A stretch of DNA of 42,249 bases from Bacilli bacterium (GTDB lineage Bacteria; Bacillota_I; Bacilli_A; Izemoplasmatales; Hujiaoplasmataceae), in NCBI GenBank assembly GCA_016935815.1, contig JAFGQH010000062.1:1-42249 (forward strand), written 5' to 3'. Shown piece after piece: positions 30,942 to 40,516 of this stretch (position 1 is the stretch's first letter; each line of letters begins with the position of its first letter). The notes beneath the pieces were generated by a model. The model worked only from the letters and a program-made list of their open reading frames with translations, ran no database searches and was not told the DNA's origin. The position numbers were made by a program, and so were the translations under genes.

Positions 30942-30976
30942 ATTATAACATAAAAAATATAGATATACTATATTTT
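30942..30976 (-). promoter_or_regulatory. Predicted promoter/operator of the purine catabolic operon
   Basis: Minus-strand TATAAT (complement of 30942-30947) about 60 bp upstream of the MocA-like gene; perfect inverted repeat AAAATATAG-ATATA-CTATATTTT at 30954-30976 covers the -35 position. Confidence 0.55.
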
Positions 30977-31003
30977 CTAGGCTAAATCGGTAACAATTTC
31001 ATT

Positions 31004-32545
31004 CTAATACAACAATTTTATGTTGTTTCTGGGCTTGATATGAAGATCATGGTGCTTTCTGATGTATTCAATGATCAATTCGGCTATATCAAACGGTACT
31101 TCATGAATGATCGGTAAATCCTTCAACATTTCAAAATCACCGCCACCGGAAGCTCGATAATTGTTAAGAGCGATTGTGAATTCTTCTTCGTCTTTGATTA
31201 TATGTCCTTGATAGAGAAGCTCAACCAATCTGTTTCCGAACGGTTTTCGCAAATCAAAAGTGTAATCCACTCCGGCGATCATATCATAATTGTAATGTTC
31301 CATTTTGGGATAGGAAAATCGAGGATTAGCCGTTACTTTTCCGTTCTCCAACACAAAATACTCTGCACAGCGTTCGAGATATTCTTTTAGCAACCTACCG
31401 GTGATTTTAACAACGGTCAATGTATTGGAATAAACATAAGTGGATAAGACATTACGAATCGCGATCTGTTTCTTAAATCCGGAAACTTGATTAGCAAGTG
31501 CTGTTGAAGAGAGCATCGCTCCTGTTGCATCCAACTGGATGTCGTTGATAAAATCTACAATCGGATGTTTCTTTAATCTGGCTGCGTTGCTATTTTTGAT
31601 TTCCAGATTTCCTTCTACGACTTCGCCAATGATTTCATCCAAGAATTTCTGATTTGCGGTTTCTAAATCGGATAGCACTTCTTTTGGCCAAGGGTCTTCT
31701 TGATAGTCGCCTACACGTTTCAATTCAGGTTCAATGGATTCCAATCTGTTTTCTGCATCAAATGTGATGGTGACGACACCAAGATTGACACCATTGGCTC
31801 CTGGTTGTAAAACAACTCGATTTTGGTTCTTGTAAGCTATGGTTCTATGCTGATGTCCGGTTAATAGAACGTCGATTTCAGGAATTTCCGTAAAAATACG
31901 ATACCCTTCGTTCTCTCCGGTGTCTTTGACAAACTCCGCACCGGTTTCCAAATCCTTTTCCAAACCGCCGTGATAGGCACAGACGATGAGATCGACTTCT
32001 GCTTTGTATCGATCAACGATTTCTTTGCTTTTATCAAATGCACTTAGGAATTTCATCCCCTTGATATTGGCTGGATTCTCCCATTTCGGAATGTATTGTG
32101 TTGTCACTCCAATGATCAGGATTCGAATACCGTTTTTTTCGATGATATCAAATCCTTTTTTGAATTCCAAACCATGCGCACATTCGATATTTTGACAGAG
32201 TGTTTGGGCGTTTAGTGTGGAAATGAAATCGGTCAAATAATCAAATCCGTAATTGAAATCATGATTTCCAGGGATGAAATAGTCATACCCGATATGATTG
32301 AATAGGATTGAGACCGGATTCGGATAACGGTCTCGATTCAATTGATGAAAATACATCAATGGACTGCCTTGAAGAACATCCCCTAAGTCGATCAAAATCG
32401 ACTGATTCCTATCAAAGGTTTTAATCGCTGTCATCACCCTTGCCAAGCCATAGGAGGTTCGGTTGTTATCAGAGTAATTGATCGGCAGTAAATAGCCATG
32501 CAGGTCAGAGGTATATAGAAGTTGTATGGTTTTTTTGTGGTTCAT
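31004..32545 (-). CDS. 5'-nucleotidase/UshA-type metallophosphoesterase lacking an obvious signal peptide
   Basis: LLYTSDLHGYLLPI, LIDLGDVLQGSP, FIPGNHDFNYG, DVLLTGHQHR, NNYRASGGGDF. Confidence 0.88.
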   Translation of the reverse strand: MNHKKTIQLLYTSDLHGYLLPINYSDNNRTSYGLARVMTAIKTFDRNQSILIDLGDVLQGSPLMYFHQLNRDRYPNPVSILFNHIGYDYFIPGNHDFNYGFDYLTDFISTLNAQTLCQNIECAHGLEFKKGFDIIEKNGIRILIIGVTTQYIPKWENPANIKGMKFLSAFDKSKEIVDRYKAEVDLIVCAYHGGLEKDLETGAEFVKDTGENEGYRIFTEIPEIDVLLTGHQHRTIAYKNQNRVVLQPGANGVNLGVVTITFDAENRLESIEPELKRVGDYQEDPWPKEVLSDLETANQKFLDEIIGEVVEGNLEIKNSNAARLKKHPIVDFINDIQLDATGAMLSSTALANQVSGFKKQIAIRNVLSTYVYSNTLTVVKITGRLLKEYLERCAEYFVLENGKVTANPRFSYPKMEHYNYDMIAGVDYTFDLRKPFGNRLVELLYQGHIIKDEEEFTIALNNYRASGGGDFEMLKDLPIIHEVPFDIAELIIEYIRKHHDLHIKPRNNIKLLY

Positions 32546-32607
32546 GCAAACACCTGCTTTCGATAACATAATACACCTATTTGGGCGGAAAGTAAATCAA
32601 TCGAACC

Positions 32608-34572
32608 TTAGGACTTCGAATACTTCTCCTTGACCGAACCGTCCCGATACGCTTCTAGGAGTTGATTGAGATCATCGATCTTCGCCTTGATTTCATTTCC
32701 GATATTGGTATCGTACACATAAGTTCTGCGATCATTTAATTCTTCTGAACGCGTGATGGATATGATATCGCGTTCCTGTTCAATCAATTTGTCATAGGTT
32801 TCAAATCGTTCATGAGATACCAAGAAATAGGCGTGAGAGTCTGATATCAAGGAATAACCTCCGATATTGGTCTTGTCGGAATACTCTTTGGACATTCCTC
32901 CGTCAATGCTATATATGCGTTTATTCGCCAATACGACTTGGTCGCCTTTGGTGATATCGAGAGGAACATGCCCGTTGACAATTTTGGATTTTTTGAAGTC
33001 AAGATCAAAATCTCGATAGATCATCTTTAAGACTTTCTCTTCTTCTCGAAACTGATAATATGGATTTACGATTTCTTCATGGGTTTTTTTATCAGCGATA
33101 AAATAGCGTTCAAATGTTTTCATCGTGTGTTTACCGAACAACGGCGAGGATCCCCCTTGCCACAAAACTAGGAATGTATCTTTATCCGGATTCTGTTTTT
33201 CATAGCGATTATGGTAAGCGTGCCGAACTTTCTTTTCATAAATTTCGAACAGGCCACGACCGAAATAAAACAATCCATCAATCTTTGTTTTTAAAAAACT
33301 GCGATCTTGGTTCAGCGGAACTGCCGCATGGAACAATAGATTGCCATTATACTTCAAATAGATACTACCATTTTGAATCAAATATCTTGCATGTTTCTGA
33401 AGCACTTCATTGTGCAAAAACAAAAGTCTTAGGTGACTGATCACTTCTTGTTCATCATCATTCAAAGCAAATGGATCGCTTGGATTGATGGTAGGAAAAT
33501 GCGAATCAGAAAGCGGATAATCCACACCATCGATATCGATGGTTCCATTTTCGAAATCAACTTTGTTTAAGAGAATTCTATCGTTCATTTGAAAGTCGGG
33601 ATTTCGCTGAATTACTGCATATTCCAATTTAAATTGAATGATGCTTATGGCTTTGTGAATCCTTGCAACAAATCCCATATCCTCATCTTTCTGATAGCGA
33701 GCACTAATCCCTTTAGGTCGGAATGGGATACATGGATCATTGCTGTAGTATTTCTCAGCTAGACGAGCTAAAGGTAAGAGATTGATTCCGTATCCGTCTT
33801 CGAAACAATCGAGATTGTTATACCTAGCAGCAATCCGAATCGTATTGGCAATCATAACTTCAGATCCGCAGGCAGCACCTAAAAACGAGATGTCATGATT
33901 TCCCCATTGGATATCGACATTTTTCATGCTAATAATCTTCTCCATGACCAAATGCGGACTCGGTCCTCGATCAAAGATATCTCCGACGATATGAAGTCTG
34001 TCTACTGCCAAACGACGAATGAATCGACTCAACTCCAAGATGAATTTGCTCTCTCTTTTGGTATCAAAGATCGCGTCGATTATGGCTTGATAGTATTTCT
34101 CTTTATCTTCGTGAGAGTTGGATTCGTATATCAATTCTTGGATGATATACGAGAACTCATCGGGAAGTGATTTTCGGACTTTGCTTTTTGTGTACTTCGT
34201 TACAATATGCTTCGCCAATTCGATCATATGCGTGAGTTGATCTCTTAAGATACTCAAGACCTTGTCATCTTTGTACAGATTTCGATATTTGTTCAGCATG
34301 TCGGTTGGGTAGTAAATAAAAAAAGCCAACCGGTTCTTCTCTTCTTCTGAATGCTCTGGAAATATCAAATCGATTTTCTCTTTGATGATTCCCGATGCGT
34401 TCTTCAAATAGTGATTGAACGCATCATATTCCCCATGGATGTCGGTAATAAAAATCTCGGTTCCTTTAGGGAGATTCAAAATCGCATTCAGATTGATCAG
34501 TTCCGAACTGACTGTTTGTACAGAAGGGAACTCTAAACTCAAGAGTTCCAGGTACTTGTTTTGGTATGGCAT
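32608..34572 (-). CDS. fbp: Fructose-1,6-bisphosphatase class III
   Basis: FITDIHGEYDAFNHYLKNASG, HIVGDIFDRGPSPHLVME, IQWGNHDISFLGAACGS, IVNGHVPLDITKGDQVVLAN. Confidence 0.93.
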   Translation of the reverse strand: MPYQNKYLELLSLEFPSVQTVSSELINLNAILNLPKGTEIFITDIHGEYDAFNHYLKNASGIIKEKIDLIFPEHSEEEKNRLAFFIYYPTDMLNKYRNLYKDDKVLSILRDQLTHMIELAKHIVTKYTKSKVRKSLPDEFSYIIQELIYESNSHEDKEKYYQAIIDAIFDTKRESKFILELSRFIRRLAVDRLHIVGDIFDRGPSPHLVMEKIISMKNVDIQWGNHDISFLGAACGSEVMIANTIRIAARYNNLDCFEDGYGINLLPLARLAEKYYSNDPCIPFRPKGISARYQKDEDMGFVARIHKAISIIQFKLEYAVIQRNPDFQMNDRILLNKVDFENGTIDIDGVDYPLSDSHFPTINPSDPFALNDDEQEVISHLRLLFLHNEVLQKHARYLIQNGSIYLKYNGNLLFHAAVPLNQDRSFLKTKIDGLFYFGRGLFEIYEKKVRHAYHNRYEKQNPDKDTFLVLWQGGSSPLFGKHTMKTFERYFIADKKTHEEIVNPYYQFREEEKVLKMIYRDFDLDFKKSKIVNGHVPLDITKGDQVVLANKRIYSIDGGMSKEYSDKTNIGGYSLISDSHAYFLVSHERFETYDKLIEQERDIISITRSEELNDRRTYVYDTNIGNEIKAKIDDLNQLLEAYRDGSVKEKYSKS

Positions 34573-34639
34573 TGTTTCCTCCTAAATAACGGATAAATGT
34601 TATGAATCTATTGTAAAACAAAAACAGGCATTTTTCAAT

Positions 34640-34667
34640 AAAAAAAGGGAATGTTTCTTACATTCCC
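34640..34667 (-). terminator. Terminator of the DUF819 gene
   Basis: GGGAATGTttcttACATTCCC with a T7 run on the minus strand. Confidence 0.85.
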
Positions 34668-35854
34668 AATGCAAACAATAACCCAAGTCCTAATCCTAGG
34701 AACGTTCCAATTGCATAACCGATCGAACCACAGATCAGTCCAGGTACTGTTAAGTTATCATTCTTGATCTGTTTGGTGATTGCTGGAATAAATGCCGGAC
34801 CGTATATTCCCGCTGTCGAAGTAACGATCATACAGTCGCTGTCGATTTTGAGGAATCTCGCAAAAATCAAGTGAAGTATAAAAGAACCAACTGTGATTAC
34901 GCCATATAGAATAATGTAAGTTCCAAATTGACTACCGATCAATCTGGAAAAATCCACAGATGATGCGAGTGCAAACGAGAAAACCAAGATTAGATAGTGA
35001 CCAAGGATATTGGTCCCTTGCGTTTCTCGAATTCGCTTGTTGAAGGATCCGATCACTCCAAAAATCGTCACACCAATTAACATAAGCGGAACTAGAAAAT
35101 CAAGCATTCTTCCGTCTTCTGCGCCAAGAATTGCCCAGACAATGATACCCACACCGGCACTGATCGCAGTCATTCCAAGGGCGATCAAAAACGCTTTGAA
35201 CAATCTCTTAGAAGTCTTGAAATCCTTAAAATTAAAGTCTTCGGTATTTTTCATGTCTGATTCTTCTTTTAAGTAGGAATCCTGTTTGTGAAATGGTAAG
35301 ATCTTATCAATCAGTGGTTTCGCAGCCAGTAACAAGAAGATATAAAACAATGCCCCGATGATAATATCGGATAGATTCGCCAAAGCGATCACTTCGGTTT
35401 CCAAAGAGAAGATATTCGCGATCGCATTTAAGTTCGGTGTCCCACCTGTATAAAGACCAATCGCCGCAGCTGACAATGCATAACCATCTTGAAGTTGTCT
35501 TCCATATACAAAAAACGTGATTGTTGTAACAATAAGTACGCTGGCAATTAAGGCCAAAAAGGATTTCATTACTGATCCAGTTAACTTCTTCGCTTCTTTC
35601 AGATTCGCCCCGAACAACAACAATGGAATACCAATTGCGATTGCAGCGTAAGATCCGATTTCACCTATATCGGCGGACAGATGAAACTCTACTCCGAGCT
35701 TATTGATAAGGAAAATCAATCCCGCAACCACCAATCCGAAGAAATACGCCATTCCTATGGTTCCAAACAGTTTGGTTAGTTTGAAATCCTTGAAACGAAT
35801 AATGAGATACGGTATGACAAATATCAATAGGATATTTAATATGTCTTTAATCAT
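34658..35854 (-). CDS. DUF819-family integral membrane protein
   Basis: AAIAIGIPLLLFGANLKEAKKL, AAAIGLYTGGTPNLNAIA; multi-pass. Start set to ATG 35854 after AAAGGACC. Confidence 0.82.
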   Translation of the reverse strand: MIKDILNILLIFVIPYLIIRFKDFKLTKLFGTIGMAYFFGLVVAGLIFLINKLGVEFHLSADIGEIGSYAAIAIGIPLLLFGANLKEAKKLTGSVMKSFLALIASVLIVTTITFFVYGRQLQDGYALSAAAIGLYTGGTPNLNAIANIFSLETEVIALANLSDIIIGALFYIFLLLAAKPLIDKILPFHKQDSYLKEESDMKNTEDFNFKDFKTSKRLFKAFLIALGMTAISAGVGIIVWAILGAEDGRMLDFLVPLMLIGVTIFGVIGSFNKRIRETQGTNILGHYLILVFSFALASSVDFSRLIGSQFGTYIILYGVITVGSFILHLIFARFLKIDSDCMIVTSTAGIYGPAFIPAITKQIKNDNLTVPGLICGSIGYAIGTFLGLGLGLLFALGM

Positions 35855-36950
35855 GATGTAGGTCCTTTCCGTAGATCCGATATGTCTTATTGATTTTTCC
35901 ACCGAACTTATCAAACGTATGAAGTGGTTTGTCATTTCCCTCCATCATCGTTCCGCCCTCAAATTCTGTGATTCCCATATCTTTAAATTCCGCAAAAATC
36001 TTGTGATAAATATATCCAATGACTCCTGTACCTTGATATTCAGGAATCACATATTGCATCATACCTCGTACGCGAGTGATATACTTTCGAGCAAACAAGA
36101 GCTTGAGCGGATTCAATCTCCCTTTTGTCAATTTAAACACCTGATTGTAATCTAAGAGACAGAAACAAAAACCGATTGGTCTTCCCGTGCTTCTCTCCCT
36201 GGCAATCCGGATGATTCGTTTGTCCAAAAACGATTTTAAATCGACGGCTACTGAGCGAATCAACTCCACGGACGGTACTTCTTGATAGATATGATCATTG
36301 TCTGCATCGCTCAAGACTTGATGAATCTCCGCTATTTCCTTTTCCATATCCTTGAAATCAACATAGTCGACGTCAATCTCATACTTCCGTTCAAAATATT
36401 TTCCTAAAGTTTGAAGCCGTTTGATGTTGGCATCAGTGATGACTGGTTTGACGCTGAATGTATCATGTACTTTCTGGTATCCATATTGTTCAATCAATGA
36501 TTGATAATAAGCTTTATTATAAGATGTGAAGATGATCGGATCGCTATCAAAACCATCGATCAAAATTCCTCTTCTATTATCTGGATCATAAGGAGTAAAA
36601 CTGCCTTCACTATAGGTTACATTATGTTGTTTCATATCTGTTTCCATATAATCAAACAATTCGTTTGCGACGAGTTGCGAATTCACACAATCGAAATACG
36701 AAAAATAACAGGTATCTCTCTTTGCCTTTTCATTGAATTCCATCCGATAAAGAAGTCTGCCCTGAATCTTTGAAGATTCGTCCAATGATAGAATCGCTTT
36801 ATAATTCCTCTGTTGTAGTACCTCTCGGACCAATTCTTTGGTCAATATAGAAAAAAGAGGATAAATATAATGGGGATCGTCTTTGTATAAATCCTTCACA
36901 TAATAGATAAACCTCTTCAGTTCTTTTCTGCTCTTGACTTCCAGTATCAT
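35847..36950 (-). CDS. GNAT-like acyltransferase-fold protein
   Basis: C-terminal GMMQYVIPEYQGTGVIGYIYHKIFAEFKDMGITEFEGGTMMEGN resembles a GNAT core. Confidence 0.6.
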   Translation of the reverse strand: MILEVKSRKELKRFIYYVKDLYKDDPHYIYPLFSILTKELVREVLQQRNYKAILSLDESSKIQGRLLYRMEFNEKAKRDTCYFSYFDCVNSQLVANELFDYMETDMKQHNVTYSEGSFTPYDPDNRRGILIDGFDSDPIIFTSYNKAYYQSLIEQYGYQKVHDTFSVKPVITDANIKRLQTLGKYFERKYEIDVDYVDFKDMEKEIAEIHQVLSDADNDHIYQEVPSVELIRSVAVDLKSFLDKRIIRIARERSTGRPIGFCFCLLDYNQVFKLTKGRLNPLKLLFARKYITRVRGMMQYVIPEYQGTGVIGYIYHKIFAEFKDMGITEFEGGTMMEGNDKPLHTFDKFGGKINKTYRIYGKDLHHD

Positions 36951-36965
36951 ACTTACCTCCGCATG

Positions 36966-37316
36966 TTATGCTTTGCTGTAACGATTTCTGCTGATGATGA
37001 ATATTATGCCACATGCAAGTGGTGGAATATCGACTGTTAAAATGGTCAACCAGGTATCCGAAATGTTATGATACAAGCGGAAGAAAACAAAGAAAAAGAT
37101 TGCCATACCTATCAACAATATTCCTAAAATGAGTTCTTGCTTACGAAGAAAATAATTGATGAGAATCAAACCGATTCCCGGCAAACACTGCATAAAGAAA
37201 CCAAACAGTTTTCCCCAAAAGCTTAAATCGAGGTCGAATGCCGAAAGTCCGAGAACCATTATGAATACTCCCAGCAAATAAATTAGGTAATGGCAGATCA
37301 ACGCAAGTCGTTTCAT
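36966..37316 (-). CDS. Small hydrophobic membrane protein
   Basis: Four predicted hydrophobic segments. Confidence 0.5.
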   Translation of the reverse strand: MKRLALICHYLIYLLGVFIMVLGLSAFDLDLSFWGKLFGFFMQCLPGIGLILINYFLRKQELILGILLIGMAIFFFVFFRLYHNISDTWLTILTVDIPPLACGIIFIISRNRYSKA

Positions 37317-37368
37317 ACCGATACCTCCTCTTTATCATTGTACTATAAAAACGCGATAAAATCAAAAA

Positions 37369-37391
37369 CAGAATACATCATGTATTCTGCT
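37369..37391 (-). terminator. Terminator downstream of 37395-38141
   Basis: CAGAATACAtcaTGTATTCTG stem, T-rich on the minus strand. Confidence 0.7.
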
Positions 37392-37394
37392 TCG

Positions 37395-38141
37395 CTATTT
37401 TGATTTTTTCTTTTTTTCATCGTCCAAATTGACGAATATTTTTTCGATCGCAAGATTTAAATTTTCTTCATCCATTAGCAGCTTGACACTTGTTTTCACG
37501 ATCTTTTCTTCAAACAAGACAAGACTCAAATACAGTAAGAAAGCGATATTGCTTACAAAAAACCAAAGTTCAAACATCGCACTGTGCCAGAATAGAACAA
37601 TCATCAGAACCGATCCGATCCAAATGATTCCAAGCCATATGGCAATCACCACCTGTAATCTTGGATTTTCTTTTGAGATCCATCTGGCAAACGGAACCAG
37701 ACCAAGATATAAAAACAATGCCAATAATCCACTCGTGATCGTATGAATAACATGAAGGATCGGATAATCATCTTTCAATGCGGGAATGATAGCCGTTGCA
37801 ATCAAGAACAATACCGCTAAATATATAAAGATTCTACCATATTTGCTTTTGTATGCTTCCAATCGAAATAGAGATAGAACCGCTACTTCGATTGAGGTCC
37901 CGGCAATAATCGCCCAGACAATAAAGATAATTCGATAAGTGAAGAAATTGCCGATATTGCTCAATGTGTAGATGATTGGATCTTCCAACATTCCAAACAC
38001 CAAAGTAAACATCAAAGCAAACAACAATAGACTCATTACTCCGGTTCGAATCTTACGCTGTAATGTCAGTTCTTTTTGAATATCGTATAGGTTTTTTTGT
38101 TGCAACTCTTCTTTAACTTTTTCGTAATTGATCGCTTCCAT
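37395..38141 (-). CDS. Multi-pass membrane protein of unknown function
   Basis: About six hydrophobic helices with charged termini. Confidence 0.6.
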   Translation of the reverse strand: MEAINYEKVKEELQQKNLYDIQKELTLQRKIRTGVMSLLLFALMFTLVFGMLEDPIIYTLSNIGNFFTYRIIFIVWAIIAGTSIEVAVLSLFRLEAYKSKYGRIFIYLAVLFLIATAIIPALKDDYPILHVIHTITSGLLALFLYLGLVPFARWISKENPRLQVVIAIWLGIIWIGSVLMIVLFWHSAMFELWFFVSNIAFLLYLSLVLFEEKIVKTSVKLLMDEENLNLAIEKIFVNLDDEKKKKSK

Positions 38142-38310
38142 ACCATTCCCCTTGAATCTACTACCAATATAGTAGCAAAATCAAGTCAAATTGTCAATGA
38201 ATTGGCAAGTGCTTTTTTTACTATTCTACCATCCGTTTTCAATGTATCTAAGTACAACGATCTCCCAATAGAAACGCTTTTTGAGAAATCATAGCCAGAT
38301 CGAGCCAAAC

Positions 38311-38343
38311 AAAAAACACTCAACATTTGTTTGAGTGTTTTTG
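38311..38343 (-). terminator. Terminator of the GGDEF/EAL gene
   Basis: AAACACTCAA...TTGAGTGTTTTT hairpin. Confidence 0.75.
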
Positions 38344-38377
38344 TGATATCAGTCACTATATCATAAGAGGGGATAGG

Positions 38378-40297
38378 TTAATATAGTAACAGGTTCTCCG
38401 GTCTGTGATGGTAATATCCTTGTTGGATATTACAGCCTAGGTTTTTCAGGGCTAGGCTTTGATCTTTTGTTTCCACACCTTCTGCAACAATTTCCTTGTT
38501 CGTTTTAGCAGTAATCGTGCGGATCATTTTAATGATTTCTTGATTGCTGAACTTCTCAATGTTCTGTACAAAATGCGCATCAATCTTGATAATATCGAAA
38601 TCAACACTTTCCAAAATGGATAGCGAAGAATATTCGGTTCCAAAATCATCCAAGGCAATCAGATATCCTTTTGATTTGTATTGATCAATGTGTTCTAGAC
38701 ACATCTGTGTATTATTGACAAATGTACTTTCCGAGATTTCAATGAAAATATCACTGGATGGAATTTGATATTCTTCTGTCATCTGTGTGAAATATTCAAA
38801 GAAATGTGTATCCAAAAGAGTATTAGGTGATATATTGATGGTTACTTTGGCATCCTTGTATTGTTCTTTTTGTCTTAGTTGAACAAAGGATACCAATGTT
38901 TTCTTGACCATATATCGTTCCAATCGATTCAGCTGATTGGTCTCTGCGGCGATTCGGAAGAATTTATCCGGAGGAATGAATCCCATTTCCTCATCATACC
39001 ATCTGGAAAGTTCTTCGATAACAAAGATACTTTGATCCTCACAATTCATCGCTTTTTGGAAATATACTTCGATGATTTCTTCATCCAAAGCAGCTCTTAA
39101 TTTGTTTGCGATTTCAACGTTATATTTCAAATTGTTCTTCATTTCCAAACTGAATCTTGTGATTTCATATGAATTGTGAATCGTAGCTTCTTTCAATGCG
39201 ATACTGGCCAAGGTAACCAATTCTTCAAAACTATCGGTATCATCCGGATATACTGCATATCCGATACGTTTATCGACTTGAAGATTCAGATGATCTATTT
39301 CATAGGAAGATGACCTAAATTGTTCCAGTTTACGAATGTAGATATCAAGCGAATCTTGATTGATCAAACAGTTGGAACACAGGATAACAAATTTAGATTC
39401 CGTATATCTGACAACAAGGCAATCATCAGATACTGTTTGTTTCAAGTCATTTACAATCTCATTTAACAGTCGATCAGCCAATTCATGTCCATAATAATTG
39501 GATATCTCCGAAAATCCCATCGCTTGAATGAAGAATGCGACACCTGTGTCTACATCTTTGAATCGCCTGATCTGATCAAACATACCATATTGATTGATAA
39601 GCCCTGTCAGATGATCTTTATCGGAATAAAAGTCTTTTATCAAATCAGAATTGATCAAGAAACTGACATCGTTACCACTTGCTATGATGGTTTCAAGATT
39701 TCCATTCGAATCCAGATTTGCTCGATAGGACATATAATACCATTTTTCTTTTTCCTTATCATTCACGCGAATCAGATTACTCGATGTATTACTGGTTTGT
39801 AATTGATCGTACCAATCACTGTTGTCATTTCCGAATTCGACATATAAACTAAAAATAGAAAGCCCAAGTATATCGGCTAGATTTGATTGAAATTCCAATA
39901 AACTTCGTTCATTGGCGTATAAGATATTGCCATTACGATCAAGCATAAACACCAATTCGTTCTTCTTTTCACGATTTTGAGTTTTTGTTTCTGATTCAAC
40001 AGACAAAATCTCCGGAAATTTGTTGTTGTTTGAGGTCGTATGTTCCTTAAATCCGAAGATTGCTTGAATCTGAGTTTTCAGTTTTGTAGATGCAGAGTCG
40101 ACATCAAATGACGCCATCATGTATTCAATTGCATTAGTTTGGTGTATTGCATAGACAAGCAATAAGAAAAAGAATAGAATGGTTGTGAATGACACAAGGC
40201 TGTAATTATCAGAAAAAATACGATTCAATGCTCGAAAAAACAAATCGTTGTATATGGTAACCCCTTGAGTTAACAAAAACACATACTCTAATAACAT
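38378..40297 (-). CDS. Membrane PAS-GGDEF(degenerate)-EAL protein, probable c-di-GMP phosphodiesterase
   Basis: N-terminal TM; PAS FMLDRNGNILYANERSLLEF; GGDEF-domain start DHLTGLINQYG with signature replaced (RYTESKF); EAL motifs IEELSRW, INISPNTLL, IEISEST, ALDDFGTEYSSLSIL, IIKIDAHFV, IVAEGVET. Start set to ATG 40297 after AGGAGG. Confidence 0.88.
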   Translation of the reverse strand: MLLEYVFLLTQGVTIYNDLFFRALNRIFSDNYSLVSFTTILFFFLLLVYAIHQTNAIEYMMASFDVDSASTKLKTQIQAIFGFKEHTTSNNNKFPEILSVESETKTQNREKKNELVFMLDRNGNILYANERSLLEFQSNLADILGLSIFSLYVEFGNDNSDWYDQLQTSNTSSNLIRVNDKEKEKWYYMSYRANLDSNGNLETIIASGNDVSFLINSDLIKDFYSDKDHLTGLINQYGMFDQIRRFKDVDTGVAFFIQAMGFSEISNYYGHELADRLLNEIVNDLKQTVSDDCLVVRYTESKFVILCSNCLINQDSLDIYIRKLEQFRSSSYEIDHLNLQVDKRIGYAVYPDDTDSFEELVTLASIALKEATIHNSYEITRFSLEMKNNLKYNVEIANKLRAALDEEIIEVYFQKAMNCEDQSIFVIEELSRWYDEEMGFIPPDKFFRIAAETNQLNRLERYMVKKTLVSFVQLRQKEQYKDAKVTINISPNTLLDTHFFEYFTQMTEEYQIPSSDIFIEISESTFVNNTQMCLEHIDQYKSKGYLIALDDFGTEYSSLSILESVDFDIIKIDAHFVQNIEKFSNQEIIKMIRTITAKTNKEIVAEGVETKDQSLALKNLGCNIQQGYYHHRPENLLLY

Positions 40298-40325
40298 GTC
40301 ATTCACCTCCTAACTTGATCGAATG

Positions 40326-40340
40326 CGACATATTATGTCG
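40326..40340. promoter_or_regulatory. Inverted repeat CGACATA-T-TATGTCG (type A site)
   Basis: Perfect 7-bp arms, between the predicted -10 and RBS of the GGDEF/EAL gene. Confidence 0.65.
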
Positions 40341-40351
40341 TGTTCACCTAT

Positions 40352-40357
40352 ATTATA
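40352..40357 (-). promoter_or_regulatory. -10 element of the GGDEF/EAL gene
   Basis: Minus-strand TATAAT about 55 bp upstream of the ATG. Confidence 0.55.
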
Positions 40358-40378
40358 CAATACATAAATATAGAAAAA

Positions 40379-40396
40379 ACAGCGCACATGTGTCGC
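40379..40396 (-). promoter_or_regulatory. Shared 18-bp operator candidate, copy 1 (type B site)
   Basis: Minus strand GCGACACATGTGCGCTGT, identical to plus-strand 41455-41472. Confidence 0.75.
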
Positions 40397-40433
40397 GTTT
40401 GAAAAAAGTCGTTTTTTTTGAACTAAAAATATG

Positions 40434-40448
40434 CGACACATTATGTCG
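40434..40448. promoter_or_regulatory. Inverted repeat CGACA-CATTA-TGTCG (type A site)
   Basis: 5-bp perfect arms, closely related to 40326-40340. Confidence 0.55.
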
Positions 40449-40473
40449 TATTTGTGTCATCAGTGTCAAAAAG

Positions 40474-40501
40474 CAAAAAAAAGACAACAGAAAATCTGTT
40501 G
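40474..40501 (-). terminator. Terminator of the XRE-TPR regulator gene
   Basis: CAACAGaaaatCTGTTG with a T8 run on the minus strand. Confidence 0.85.
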
Positions 40502-40516
40502 CCAGTAAAGAAATAT

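Noticed and set aside
31004-32545. 5'-nucleotidase as first gene of the purine operon
   Set aside because: It is followed by a ~118-bp gap containing a promoter-like sequence before the MocA-like gene, so it is probably a separate unit, although I see no clear terminator between them.
38160-38300. Possible small RNA in the intergenic region
   Set aside because: AT-rich, apart from the terminator at 38311-38343 no convincing structure or promoter arrangement was found.
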